This document shows positions 1-8,189 of a stretch of DNA of 64,000 nt, piece by piece. This stretch comes from Mangrovicoccus ximenensis (lineage in GTDB: Bacteria > Pseudomonadota > Alphaproteobacteria > Rhodobacterales > Rhodobacteraceae). Where the stretch lies: contig NZ_QBKZ01000014.1 of the NCBI RefSeq assembly GCF_003056725.1, positions 210,102 to 274,101 on the forward strand. The letters run 5' to 3'. The notes under the pieces were generated by a model. That model saw only the letters and a program-made list of their open reading frames with translations, was not told where the DNA came from and did no database searches. The position numbers were made by a program, and so were the translations under genes. How positions within the stretch are numbered: the first letter of the stretch is position 1; every line of letters starts with the position of its first letter.

Positions 1-830
1 AGCAGGACATCGCCTCCGCCCATGGCAGCTATGCCGCGCTGGTGGCCGATCCGACGCTGGACGTGATCTACGTGGCGACGCCGCACAACTGCCATTTCGA
101 GCATTGCAAGCTGGCCCTCGAGGCAGGCAAGCACGTCTTCTGCGAAAAGCCGCTGGCGCTCGACCATGCCGAGGCGGCCGCGCTCGCCGGCATCGCCAGC
201 AGGAAGGGCGTGTTCTTCGCCGAAGCGCTCTGGACCTACTTCCTGCCGAAATTCGACGTGCTTCAGCAGATCCTGGACTCCGGCTGCCTCGGCGAGATCA
301 AGTCGGTCCACACGGAGTACGGCGAGTACTTCACACGCGACCACCGCATCTTCGACCCCTCCCTGGCGGGCGGACCGCTCTACGATCTGGGCACCTATCC
401 GGTTTCGCTGATCTCCAAGCTCATGGGCGTTCCCGCGCAGGCCGTTGGGCTGAAGCAGATGGACCCCTCCGGCGTGCATGGCCAGCTGTCGGTCATCATG
501 GCGGACGAAAAGGGGAACCAGGGCACCATGTCCACGACGCTCTACGGGCTGACGCCGACCAACGCCGTGATCGTCGGAACCGACGGCACCGTGCGCTTCG
601 GCTCCGAGTTCAACCTGCCAGGTCCGTTCCAGGTGATCTCGGCCGACGGCACCCTCTGGCTCGATTACGACGAGCCGGTCGGGCGGCATTTCGAGGGGCT
701 CTGCTACGAAGCCGCCGAGGTCGCCCGATGCATCGCCGCAGGCAGGACCGAAACGCCCTGCCGCCCGCTGGGCGCCACGCTCGACATGATGCGGACGCTC
801 GACATGATACGCGCCGCAACCGGGCTCTGA
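1..830 (+). CDS. Gfo/Idh/MocA family oxidoreductase (5' end outside window)
   Basis: NAD(P)-dependent sugar/polyol-type oxidoreductase. The reading frame is already open at base 3 and reads through to TGA at 828-830, so the N-terminal dinucleotide-binding segment lies before the window; 275 residues are visible. The family signatures are the DVIYVATPHNCH strand and the catalytic-lysine region CEKPLAL, followed by the substrate-domain segment GGPLYDLGTYPVSL, which resembles the dimeric dihydrodiol dehydrogenase / glucose-fructose oxidoreductase branch. The GTG at 42 is an internal codon and not a start. Substrate is unknown. It converges on the MFS sugar transporter gene across a hairpin, and a sugar or polyol substrate is plausible. 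Confidence 0.9.
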   Translation, partial: QDIASAHGSYAALVADPTLDVIYVATPHNCHFEHCKLALEAGKHVFCEKPLALDHAEAAALAGIASRKGVFFAEALWTYFLPKFDVLQQILDSGCLGEIKSVHTEYGEYFTRDHRIFDPSLAGGPLYDLGTYPVSLISKLMGVPAQAVGLKQMDPSGVHGQLSVIMADEKGNQGTMSTTLYGLTPTNAVIVGTDGTVRFGSEFNLPGPFQVISADGTLWLDYDEPVGRHFEGLCYEAAEVARCIAAGRTETPCRPLGATLDMMRTLDMIRAATGL

Positions 831-834
831 AACC

Positions 835-867
835 GGACAGGCCGGGGCTCTCGCGTCCCGGCCGTCC
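835..867. terminator. Hairpin between two convergent genes
   Basis: GGAC-A-GGCCGGG is followed after a 10-nt loop by CCCGGCC-GTCC, a stem of about 11 pairs just after the stop codon at 830. There is no U tract, so this is a candidate terminator for the oxidoreductase gene and perhaps also for the convergent transporter gene. Confidence 0.5.
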
Positions 868-914
868 TGATCTTCCGCGCGGCCCTCTGTCCGGAGGCCG
901 CTGCCATGTCCGGT

Positions 915-2324
915 TCAGGCGACCCGCGCCTGCATCTCCTGCTCGAATTCCTCCAGCGTCTTGCCGCGCGTCTCGGGCACGATGACGGCGAGAACGGCCA
1001 TGGCGGCGCATCCGAGCACCGCGAAGACGAAAAAGGTGGCGCCGATCCCCAGCGCCGCGACCAGCGGCGGGAAGGCGAAGGCGACAGTCGCGTTCGCGAT
1101 CCACAGGGCGAAGACGCAGAGTCCCATCGCGAAGCTGCGGATCTTGAGCGGAAAGATCTCGGCCAGGAGCAGCCAGACCAGCGGACCGATCGTGCCCTGC
1201 ATGGCGAAGACGAACCCCACGGTGAAGCCCAGGATCAGCCAGGGCTTGGCGGCCACATCCGGCAGCAGGAACGCCGATAGCCCGACCATCAGGTGGAATA
1301 CCGTCGTGACCGCGAAGCCGCCGATCAGCATGGTTCGCCGGTCGAGCTTGTTGATCAGCGCGATGCCGCCGAGGATCCCCGCGAGGCTGGCCAGGCCGTA
1401 GAGCGTATTGGCCATCACGGCCGCCCGGGCGGAGAAACCTGCATCCTGCAAGAGCTGCGAGCCGTAATACATGATCGAGTTGATGCCGGTCAGCTGCTGG
1501 AACACGCCGAGCGCGATGCCGATCCAGATCAGCCGCTTGACCCAGGGCTTGGCGAGCTCCGCAAGGATGCCTGCCGTTTCCTCGCGATCGATGGCGGCCA
1601 TCTCGCGGACCTCGCGCAGCTCTTCCGCCGCGCGTTCCGGGCTGCGCACCTGGCGCAGGACCGCGAGCGCTTCGTCATCCCGGTCCTGCATCGCAAGCCA
1701 GCGCGGGCTTTCCGGCATCCTGAGCATGCCGATCATCAGCGCAACGGCGGGCAGCACTGCGACGGCCAGCATCAAGCGCCAGACATGCTCGCTCGCTCCC
1801 CAGAAGGAATAGATCACCGCATTGATGACGAAGGCGGCGAACTGGCCGCCGACGATCATCACCTCGTTGCGGGTGACGAGGCTGCCGCGGCGCTCGTGCG
1901 GGGAAACCTCGGCCAGGTAGATCGGCACGATCGCCGAAGCGCCGCCGACCGCCAGGCCCAGCACCGCGCGGAAGGCCGCCAGCACCTGCCAGGAGGGCGC
2001 CAGCACGCAGCCCAGCGTTCCGACGATGAAAAGGACCGACAGCAGAATGATGTTGTGGCGCCGCCCGTGGAGATCCGCCAGCCGTCCGCCCAGAACTGCG
2101 CCGAAGGCGGCGGCGAAGATCAGGATGGAGACGGTGAAGCCCTCGATGGCCGGGCTCATCCCCAGATCGGCCTTCATGGGCTCCAGTGCGCCGTTGATTA
2201 CACCGGTGTCGTAGCCGAAGAGCAGCCCGCCGAGGGAGGCGATCACGGTGATCAGGTTCAGACGCCGCGAATGAGCGCCATCCGCTTCGAGGGGCGTGTC
2301 GGTCGTCATGGTCTGTTCTAGCAT
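915..2324 (-). CDS. MFS sugar porter (sugar:H+ symporter type)
   Basis: Inner-membrane sugar transporter of the major facilitator superfamily, about 469 residues with 12 predicted helices. Sugar-porter signatures are visible: GGLLFGYDTGVING in helix 1, GRLADLHGRR in loop 2-3, the PESPRWL motif after helix 6, QQLTGINSIMYY in helix 7 and PETRGKTLEE after helix 12. Start: the open frame extends upstream, but ATG at 2324 follows an AAGGG-type ribosome site a few bases upstream and a second ATG lies at 2309 (MTTDTP). The extra N-terminal residues of the longer frame run into repeat sequence and are rejected. Substrate cannot be told from sequence; the adjacent oxidoreductase suggests a monosaccharide or polyol. 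Confidence 0.9.
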   Translation of the reverse strand: MLEQTMTTDTPLEADGAHSRRLNLITVIASLGGLLFGYDTGVINGALEPMKADLGMSPAIEGFTVSILIFAAAFGAVLGGRLADLHGRRHNIILLSVLFIVGTLGCVLAPSWQVLAAFRAVLGLAVGGASAIVPIYLAEVSPHERRGSLVTRNEVMIVGGQFAAFVINAVIYSFWGASEHVWRLMLAVAVLPAVALMIGMLRMPESPRWLAMQDRDDEALAVLRQVRSPERAAEELREVREMAAIDREETAGILAELAKPWVKRLIWIGIALGVFQQLTGINSIMYYGSQLLQDAGFSARAAVMANTLYGLASLAGILGGIALINKLDRRTMLIGGFAVTTVFHLMVGLSAFLLPDVAAKPWLILGFTVGFVFAMQGTIGPLVWLLLAEIFPLKIRSFAMGLCVFALWIANATVAFAFPPLVAALGIGATFFVFAVLGCAAMAVLAVIVPETRGKTLEEFEQEMQARVA

Positions 2325-2384
2325 GTACCCTTGTCCGCTTGCTGTCCAACAGTGCCAGGTGCCGGCGGAAAGCGGCGGCAGCCG

Positions 2385-2414
2385 GCCCAGTCCGCGATCC
2401 GGGGGCAAGCTCAG
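2385..2414. repeat. 30-bp repeat, copy 1 of 3
   Basis: GCCCAGTCCGCGATCCGGGG followed by GCAAGCTCAG recurs identically at 56807-56836, and a diverged copy lies near 62003-62029. Here it sits exactly where the truncated ABC permease begins. It contains the CCGGGGG centre seen in the family-1 palindromes, so it may be an IS end or a relative of those inserts. Confidence 0.7.
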
Positions 2415-2828
2415 GGACTGGTCGATACCCTGGCCGGACTGGTCATCGGGCACACGATCTTCGCCCTGCCCTATGTTATCGTGACGGTCCAGGCGCTCCT
2501 GCGCAGCTACGACCACCGGCTGGATCTCGCAGCGGCCACGCTGGGCGCGGGGCGGCTTGCCACCTTCCGAATGGTCACCTTCCCCGTCCTTCGTTCCGGC
2601 ATGCTCGCCGCAATGCTTTTCGCCTTCGTCCAGTCCTTCGACGAGCTGTCCGTATCGCTTTTCATCAGCGGTGGCGCCCGTCCGACGATCTCGAAGCAGC
2701 TATGGACCGAAAGCCTCTACAAGATCGATCCGGCCCTCGCCGCGGCGGCCACGGTGATGCTGTCGATTGTCGTGCTGCTCGTGATCTTGGCAGGAGTGCT
2801 TCAGATCCGCTCCCGCCAGAGAGCTTGA
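2415..2828 (+). pseudogene. ABC transporter permease, C-terminal fragment (PotC/YdcV type)
   Basis: About 137 residues of a binding-protein-dependent transport permease: the segment starting LAGLVIGHTIFALPYVIV, then AAATLGAGRLATF, the EAA-loop region that contacts the ATPase, and a last helix ending IRSRQRA. Such permeases are normally about 260-280 residues, so the first half is missing. The homologous part begins directly after the 30-bp repeat at 2385-2414, and no ATPase or binding protein follows. The family (spermidine/putrescine-like) is inferred from the last half only. Non-functional remnant. Confidence 0.8.
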
Positions 2829-3046
2829 CCGGGTCGTGTCGCGAATGAGCTTTGAGTCAGGTTGTCATCCGTTTCCCAACGACGGCTGCTCAGGCCGTTT
2901 TCAGGCGGTGAGCTTGGCGGTGTATTGGTTCGAGCCAGATCCCGATCCGTGCCGGTCGGGGCCCTTCACAAGAACTAATTTCTTATTTGGCAACAGATTC
3001 TTAGCTATATGTCAGGCAGGATCACGGTTTAGTTCGATCCACAGTC

Positions 3047-3089
3047 CAGCCGGAGTGCCGCGTCGCAAGGCAAGCCTGCGGTCCGGCTG
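3047..3089 (-). terminator. Possible terminator hairpin after the RTX gene
   Basis: CAGCCGGA at 3047-3054 pairs with TCCGGCTG at 3082-3089, with smaller inner pairings (GCGG/CCGC). It lies about 20 nt beyond the stop codon of the minus-strand RTX gene. No U tract. Confidence 0.4.
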
Positions 3090-3108
3090 GGCTCTTTCGT
3101 TCCGGATG

Positions 3109-5598
3109 TCAGAAGACGAAATTCGCGCTCTCTTGAAGATCGGCGACGGCAACCCCTTCGACCAGAACGGAGGTCGCGCCGAAGCTGAGTTCGGTATCGC
3201 TGCCGCCGCCCGCGGCTGCAAAGCCGATATCTCCCAGCCCGGTCGCCCCCTCGAAGGCGATCCGGTCCCAGCCCAAGGTGAAATCGGTGAGGATGTCGCT
3301 GCCGTCATCGGCATCGAAGACGAACTCGTCGAAGCCGCCATCGCCGGTCAGGGTGTCATTGCCGTCGCCCCCGACCAGCGTGTCGCCATTTCCCCCGCCT
3401 TCGAGCCGGTCGTTGTGGATGCCGCCGTCCAGGAAATCGAAACCGGTGCTTCCGATCAGCACGTCGCGCCCGGCGGAGCCACGGAGAACGTCCCGCCCGG
3501 CGCCGCCATCCAGCGTATCCCAGCCCAGTCCGCCATCCAGCGTGTCATGTCCGCCGCCCCCGGAGACGTGGTCGGCGCCATTGCGGCCGAGGATCCGGTT
3601 GTCGTCGGCATTGCCGGCCAGCGTATCGGCATTGCCGGTGCCCACAAGGTTCTCGAACCCGTTGATCCGGACTCTCGCTCCGTTCGACTGGGTGACATAG
3701 CCGAGCGACCCCAGGTCGATATCGGCTGAGAAGCGCAGCGCGGACAGGTCAGCCGTGTCGACCCCTTCTCCGCCGAGAAAAATGCTGCTGCCTCCCATGT
3801 TGGTCATTTTGAGCAGGTCGTCCCCGGCGCCCAGATAAGCGACGCCGACCTCTGTCCGATTGACGACGACCGTGTCGTTGCCGGAGCTGGTGTCCAGGGT
3901 TCCGACCTCGCCCCGGCCTATCAGCCGGACCAGATCGTTGCCGAGCCCGGCCGCGATCCAATCCGCGTCGGCATCGCCGCGCAGTTCGATCCTGTCGGCC
4001 CCGGTTCGCGTGCGCAGGATTTCGGCATCGCTGCCGTCCTTGACCAGCACGGCATCGTTGCCGCCGCCCAGATCCGCATCGCCGACATGGCCGCCGCGTT
4101 CGACGGTCAGCCGGTCGCGCAGCCCTTTCAGGCGCAGCGAGTCGATCCCGCCGCCATCCTCGACCGTCACCGCCGCGCTGTGGACCTCGGACACCACGAG
4201 CCGGTCGATCCAGCCTTCGGTGGCGATGGTCTGGCTGCGTCCCGCGCCGGGATCGCCGTAGATGTCGATCCAGCCCGCGCCGCCCGTGCCGATGTCGAAG
4301 GTGTTCCGGCCCTCGGCCTGGATGGTGCCGAGCCAGCCGCTTCCGGTCACGAGCGTGTTCGTGCCGGTATAGAGCGACATCCAGTTGATGCGTGCATCGC
4401 CGGTCAGCGTAACACTGTCATTGCCGGCATCGAGGTTGAGGCTGGCGATTCGGGCGGTGTCGTTGCCGTCGATGCCGTCGCCCTGGAGGATGACCGTGTG
4501 GTTGCCGTTCGTCCCGCCTCCGTCTTCGGCCCAGCCGGTGACCTGCCGCAGCCGCGCGCCGTTTTCCACGACGAGCCTGTCATTGCCTTCGCCGAGCGCA
4601 AGGTAGTCGATCCGCGCGCCTTCGCCGGCCCTGACCGTGTCGTTGCCCGCGCCCGTCTCGGCAGTGTCGATCCGGGCACCGCCGTCCAGCGTCAGTCTGT
4701 CATTGCCGTCGAAGCTTTCCAGATGGTCGATGCGGGCCCCCGCGCCGAGACGCACCGTGTCACCGTCTTCGCCGAGCCTGAGGTGCTCGATGCGGGCATC
4801 CGCCCCCAGCGTCACGGTGTTCCTGCCGTCATCGAGCACTGCCGAGAGGATCTCCGCTTCGGTCTCCAGGATCAGCGTGTCGTCGTCATCCCCTGCATGG
4901 AGGCTGCTTCCGATCTCGCCGCCTGCACCGAGCGTGAAAAGGTTGTCGCCGTCGCCCAGATCGACTGATCGGCTCCAGGCGTTCAGCGTCACCGTGTCGT
5001 CGCCATTGCCCGCTTCCAGAATGCCGAAGCTCGAATTCCTGCCATCGACGCGGTTGTCGCCGTCGCCGAGCATGACGACGCTAGCTCCGCCGGCATTGTT
5101 GCCGTTTGCCCCGGTGAGGGTGTCATCCTTGTCCCCGGTGCTGATCGAATGGGTGTCTCCGTCGGTCAGGGTGATGGAATGTCCCGAATAGGTGTCCGGC
5201 GCTTCCTCGTCATCCCAGATGTTGATCGCGTGGTAATAGCCGCTGCCCAGCGTCAGCTTGATCTGCCGGTTGCCGCCATGCAGGTACGACACGTCGATGC
5301 TGTCGAGTACGATGTCGCCGCCGACATTGTAGAGCTCGAGGAAGCCGATCCAGCCGCCATCCGTTCCGTCGTCGATGGTGACCTGCAGTTCCTGGTCGAA
5401 TTCGTTGCGGAAGAAACTCAGCGAGTTAAGGTACCATTCGCCTTCAAGGCCGATTTCCGCCGAGAACCCATCCGGATTGTCGAGCCCCCAGGGGGAAATG
5501 ACGAGGCTGTTATTGGCGGGATACCAATCGAAATAGTTGCCGAAGAGGGAAAGGCCGTTGACGCCATCGATGGTGGCGCTGTCTTGCGTGATTGCCAT
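3109..5598 (-). CDS. Secreted RTX-type calcium-binding repeat protein
   Basis: Predicted extracellular protein of about 829 residues. The C-terminal part (about residues 650-775) has RTX nonapeptides such as GGLGWDTLDGG, GGGNGDTLVGG and GGDGNDTLTGD, which form a calcium-bound beta roll, and it ends with a short hydrophobic tail (ESANFVF) typical of type I secretion substrates. Residues about 170-640 are a long run of imperfect 15-25-residue repeats with GNDTV, GDGDN and GARID motifs, probably a parallel beta solenoid; I recognise no catalytic motif there. There is no N-terminal signal peptide, as expected for type I export, but no exporter genes are near. Start: ATG at 5598 (MAITQD) follows AAAGGA at good spacing; the 16 extra residues from 5646 are less likely. 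Confidence 0.8.
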   Translation of the reverse strand: MAITQDSATIDGVNGLSLFGNYFDWYPANNSLVISPWGLDNPDGFSAEIGLEGEWYLNSLSFFRNEFDQELQVTIDDGTDGGWIGFLELYNVGGDIVLDSIDVSYLHGGNRQIKLTLGSGYYHAINIWDDEEAPDTYSGHSITLTDGDTHSISTGDKDDTLTGANGNNAGGASVVMLGDGDNRVDGRNSSFGILEAGNGDDTVTLNAWSRSVDLGDGDNLFTLGAGGEIGSSLHAGDDDDTLILETEAEILSAVLDDGRNTVTLGADARIEHLRLGEDGDTVRLGAGARIDHLESFDGNDRLTLDGGARIDTAETGAGNDTVRAGEGARIDYLALGEGNDRLVVENGARLRQVTGWAEDGGGTNGNHTVILQGDGIDGNDTARIASLNLDAGNDSVTLTGDARINWMSLYTGTNTLVTGSGWLGTIQAEGRNTFDIGTGGAGWIDIYGDPGAGRSQTIATEGWIDRLVVSEVHSAAVTVEDGGGIDSLRLKGLRDRLTVERGGHVGDADLGGGNDAVLVKDGSDAEILRTRTGADRIELRGDADADWIAAGLGNDLVRLIGRGEVGTLDTSSGNDTVVVNRTEVGVAYLGAGDDLLKMTNMGGSSIFLGGEGVDTADLSALRFSADIDLGSLGYVTQSNGARVRINGFENLVGTGNADTLAGNADDNRILGRNGADHVSGGGGHDTLDGGLGWDTLDGGAGRDVLRGSAGRDVLIGSTGFDFLDGGIHNDRLEGGGNGDTLVGGDGNDTLTGDGGFDEFVFDADDGSDILTDFTLGWDRIAFEGATGLGDIGFAAAGGGSDTELSFGATSVLVEGVAVADLQESANFVF

Positions 5599-5904
5599 GG
5601 TCTGGGTTCCTTTGAACCTGATTTTTGCAAACGCGATTTGATACAAATGAACGAATATGAAATACCATCAGCGGCGGCATTCGGGCAACCTTTCCGGCCG
5701 ACAGTCCGGGTCAGGCGGCTTCGTCGGCTCCGAACAAACTGACCAGGTGGCAACACGGGTGCAGTCCTCCACCAACCCGGCCTGGCGGAGCAGCGCAGAG
5801 CTGGTTCTCTGATTGCGGCCTTGTCAAGCGGAGGTCTGATTTGGGAGTTGTCACGTTAACCCGCGCTGATTGCCGGACGGACGATTTGAACATACCCGTC
5901 TCAG

Positions 5905-6524
5905 ATGCAGACATCGCCCGTCATCAGCTACAAGCGCCACCGCTTCCCGCCCGCCATCGTCGCCCACGCGGTCTGGCTTTACGTCGGTTCAATCTGAGCC
6001 TGCGCGAGGTGGAGGAGATGCTGCTGGAACGCGGCATCGACGTATCCTACGAGACCATCCGGCGCTGAACCGCCAAGTTCGGGCCTCAAATCGCACGGAA
6101 CCTGCGGCGTCGGCAGGGTCTTCCCGGGGACGTCTGGCACTTGGACGAAGTCGCGGTGAAAACCGCCGGAAAATCCTTCTGGCTCTGGCGCGCCGTCGAT
6201 CAGCATGGCGTGGTGCTCGACGAGATTCTCCAGGCGAGACGGGACAAGGCGGCCGCGAAACGGCTTCTGGTCGCCCTGTTGAAACGGACTGGAGCCGTCC
6301 CAAAGCGGATCGTCACCGACAGGCTCCGCTCCTACGCCGCGGCGAAGCGCGATGTTGCGCCTGGCCTCGGCCACTGATCGCACAAGGGCCTGAACAACAG
6401 GGCCGAGAATAGCCATCTGCCACTCCGGAAGCGGGAGCGCACCATGCAGGGGTACCGATCTCCCGATGCCTTGCAACGTTTCGTCTCTATCCACTCCGCC
6501 ATCCGCAACAGCTTCTCCGTGATC
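5905..6524 (+). pseudogene. IS6-family transposase, N-terminal part, multiply broken
   Basis: Starts MQTSPVISYKRHRFPP and continues through NLSLREVEEMLLERG, the DEV of the DDE catalytic domain (DVWHLDEVAVK), VTDRLRSY and the RAENSHLPLRKRERTMQGY region. Lesions: a one-base loss near 5984 shifts the frame, TGA at 6066-6068 and TGA at 6375-6377 both replace conserved tryptophans, and the gene is cut at 6524 by an IS256-family element. The C-terminal end continues at 7961. Inactive. Confidence 0.85.
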
Positions 6525-6532
6525 GTGTCCGC
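6525..6532. repeat. 8-bp target duplication, left copy
   Basis: GTGTCCGC at 6525-6532 is repeated at 7953-7960, flanking the IS256-family element. Eight to nine base pairs is the usual duplication length for that family. Confidence 0.75.
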
Positions 6533-6562
6533 GAGATATGAGCGAAAGTTGGTGACGCTTGA

Positions 6563-7856
6563 TCAGGCGGCCTCTTCAAGTTGGCGGACACCGTCGCGGA
6601 ACTCAACCCCGCTGATTACCTCCGGCAGACGGTTTCGGCCGTCGAGCTTTCGCCATTTCGCCTGCGCCGACATCATCAGCCGGAAAGCCATGGCGAGCCC
6701 GGTTTCCCGGCTCAGGCAGCCCTTGGTGCGTTTCGTCCGGTGCCGGACGGTGGCGAACGTGCTCTCGATCGGATTTGACGTCCGGATGTGCTTCCAGTGT
6801 TCGGCCGGGTAGTCGTAGAAAGCCAGCAGCCCATCCCGGTCCTTGATCAGCTTGGCCACCGCCTTGTCCCACTTCGCGCCGTAGGCTTCGACGAAGAAGC
6901 CGAAGGCGGCCGTCGCGGCCGCCCGGGTTTCGGCCTGCCATATGTCGTGCAGGTGTCCCTTGGCTCTGGCCTGCGCGGATTTCGGCAACGCGTTCAGCAC
7001 CTTCATTGTTTTGTGGAGCCAGCAGCGCTGCTCCTGCGTCGTTGGGAAGACTTCGCGCAGGGCCGTCCAGAAGCCGAGAGCACCGTCGCCGATCGCGAGC
7101 TTGGGGTCCTGCGTGAGACCGCGCCGCTTGAGATCGAGCAGCACTTCACGCCAGCTTTGCGTGCTTTCGCGGAAGCCGTCCGTCATGGCCAGCAGCTCCT
7201 TGCGGCCGTATTCATCTGCGCCGACGATGACCAGAACGCATTGTTCGTCGGGGAATTGATCCCCCGGATCAATTCCTGATCCTCCTCACTTCCTCCGACA
7301 TCCGCGGCTTGAAGTAAACGCCGTCGGCCCAAATGTAGAGGAACCGCCGGGGGCCAAGCTCACGTTTCTGCCAGGCCCCGCATTCGGACCACCAATCCGC
7401 CTTCAGGCGGGTGACGGTCTTGGCGGACAAGCCCCTGGCGTCCGGCCCAAGCAGGGCGGCCAGCGCTTCGCCGAAATCGCCGGTGGATACGCCCTTCAGG
7501 TACAGCCAAGGCAGCAGTTCCTCGACCGATTTGGCCTTGCGCAGGTAGCGCGGCAGAATGCTGGGCGTGAACGTGATTTTGTCCGCGCCAGGCTTGCGGT
7601 CCCGCACCCGCGGCACCTTCACAGGCACCGGGCCGATCCCGGTCATCACCTCGCGTTCCGGCAAATGTCCGTGCCGGACCAGCCTGGCCCGGCCGTCTTT
7701 GAGCCTGTCCTCGGCCAAGGCGGCCAGAAGCGTGGCCAGTTCAGCCTCGACCGCCTGCTCGATCAGCTTGCGCGCACCCTCGCGGATCAGGTCCGTCAAC
7801 GGGTCGGGCGAAAACCCCGATGGATCGGGCAGCGTGCTGATGGTAGTCTCGGACAT
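6563..7856 (-). pseudogene. IS256-family (mutator type) transposase, broken by a 45-nt insert
   Basis: N-terminal part from ATG 7856 (MSETTISTLPDPSG) carries the mutator-type segments VPRVRDRK and YIWADGVYFKPRMSEE; the C-terminal part resumes with DEQCVLVIVGADEYGRKELL, then GDGALGFW and TSNPIESTFATVRHRT. Together they would make a transposase of about 415 residues, normal for the family. Between them a palindromic insert at about 7250-7294 introduces a frameshift and a TGA at 7269-7271. Apart from this insert the gene looks intact, so the insertion is recent relative to the decay of the host IS6 element. Confidence 0.85.
7250..7294. repeat. Family-1 palindromic insert inside the IS256 transposase
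   Basis: GGAATTGATCC (7252-7262), CCC, GGATCAATTCC (7266-7276): 11-bp perfect arms around three bases, followed by TGATCCTCCTCACTTCC. The last block recurs as TGAACCTCCTCACTTCC near 11665 and as TGACCCTCCTCC near 32580. Removing about 45 nt restores the transposase reading frame. Confidence 0.75.
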
Positions 7857-7952
7857 GTGGCATATCCCTTTCTCTGCTGAGAATTGACGGCGTCTGAACA
7901 CCGCCATGATATGCCGCCCCTCAGGGCATCACCAACTTTCGCGCGTTACTCC

Positions 7953-8038
7953 GTGTCCGCCGACGGACTGCGCTGGCCATCCGCTACCACCGGATGGAAG
8001 CCTTCGATGCTTGGAAATCGGCAGCCGACATCGCCTGA
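7953..8038 (+). pseudogene. IS6-family transposase, C-terminal end
   Basis: Reads LAIRYHRMEAFDAWKSAADIA then TGA at 8036-8038, the C-terminus of the IS6-type transposase whose front half ends at 6524. It begins with the right copy of the 8-bp duplication (7953-7960). Confidence 0.8.
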
Positions 8039-8124
8039 ACCGATCTGCGAGCCACTCGTGTCGACGCGCGCGAGTTAACGTGACAACTCCAAACCCATTC
8101 ATGACCCAGCATCAACCTGTCCTT

Positions 8125-8189
8125 GGCTTTGATGCGGGCGGCCATCTGGCAGGTGCATGTCCGTGCCGGCGGCTGGCCGCATCAAAGCC
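8125..8189. repeat. Inverted repeat with 13-bp perfect arms
   Basis: GGCTTTGATGCGG at 8125-8137 pairs with CCGCATCAAAGCC at 8177-8189 around a 39-nt loop. It lies between the IS6-like end and the altered tail of the dctP gene. Function unknown; it is larger than the other palindromic inserts and lacks their centre. Confidence 0.6.

Larger units (their letters stand above)
6533..7952 (-). mobile_element. IS256-family element (1420 bp) nested in the IS6-like element
   Basis: Boundaries are set by the 8-bp duplication GTGTCCGC and by imperfect terminal inverted repeats of about 26 bp that share AGCGAAAGTTGGTGAyGC-type sequence (left end 6533-6558, right end 7926-7952). It carries one transposase gene on the minus strand, interrupted by a short palindromic insert. 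Confidence 0.8.
5844..8090. mobile_element. IS6-like element, disrupted by an IS256-family insertion
   Basis: The ends are perfect 17-bp inverted repeats, GGAGTTGTCACGTTAAC at 5844-5860 and its complement at 8074-8090. Inside are the two halves of an IS6-type transposase gene, separated by the 1420-bp IS256-family element at 6533-7952. No 8-bp target duplication is visible outside the ends (CTGATTTG on the left, AAACCCAT on the right), so the element has probably suffered rearrangement or a neighbouring deletion since it inserted. Confidence 0.85.

Noticed and set aside
2325-2516. N-terminal extension of the sugar transporter beyond 2324
   Set aside because: It runs through the 30-bp repeat and the antisense of the ABC permease fragment; a ribosome site directly precedes 2324.
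5836-8098. Target duplication for the IS6-like element
   Set aside because: The 8 bp outside the two ends (CTGATTTG and AAACCCAT) differ, so no duplication can be claimed.
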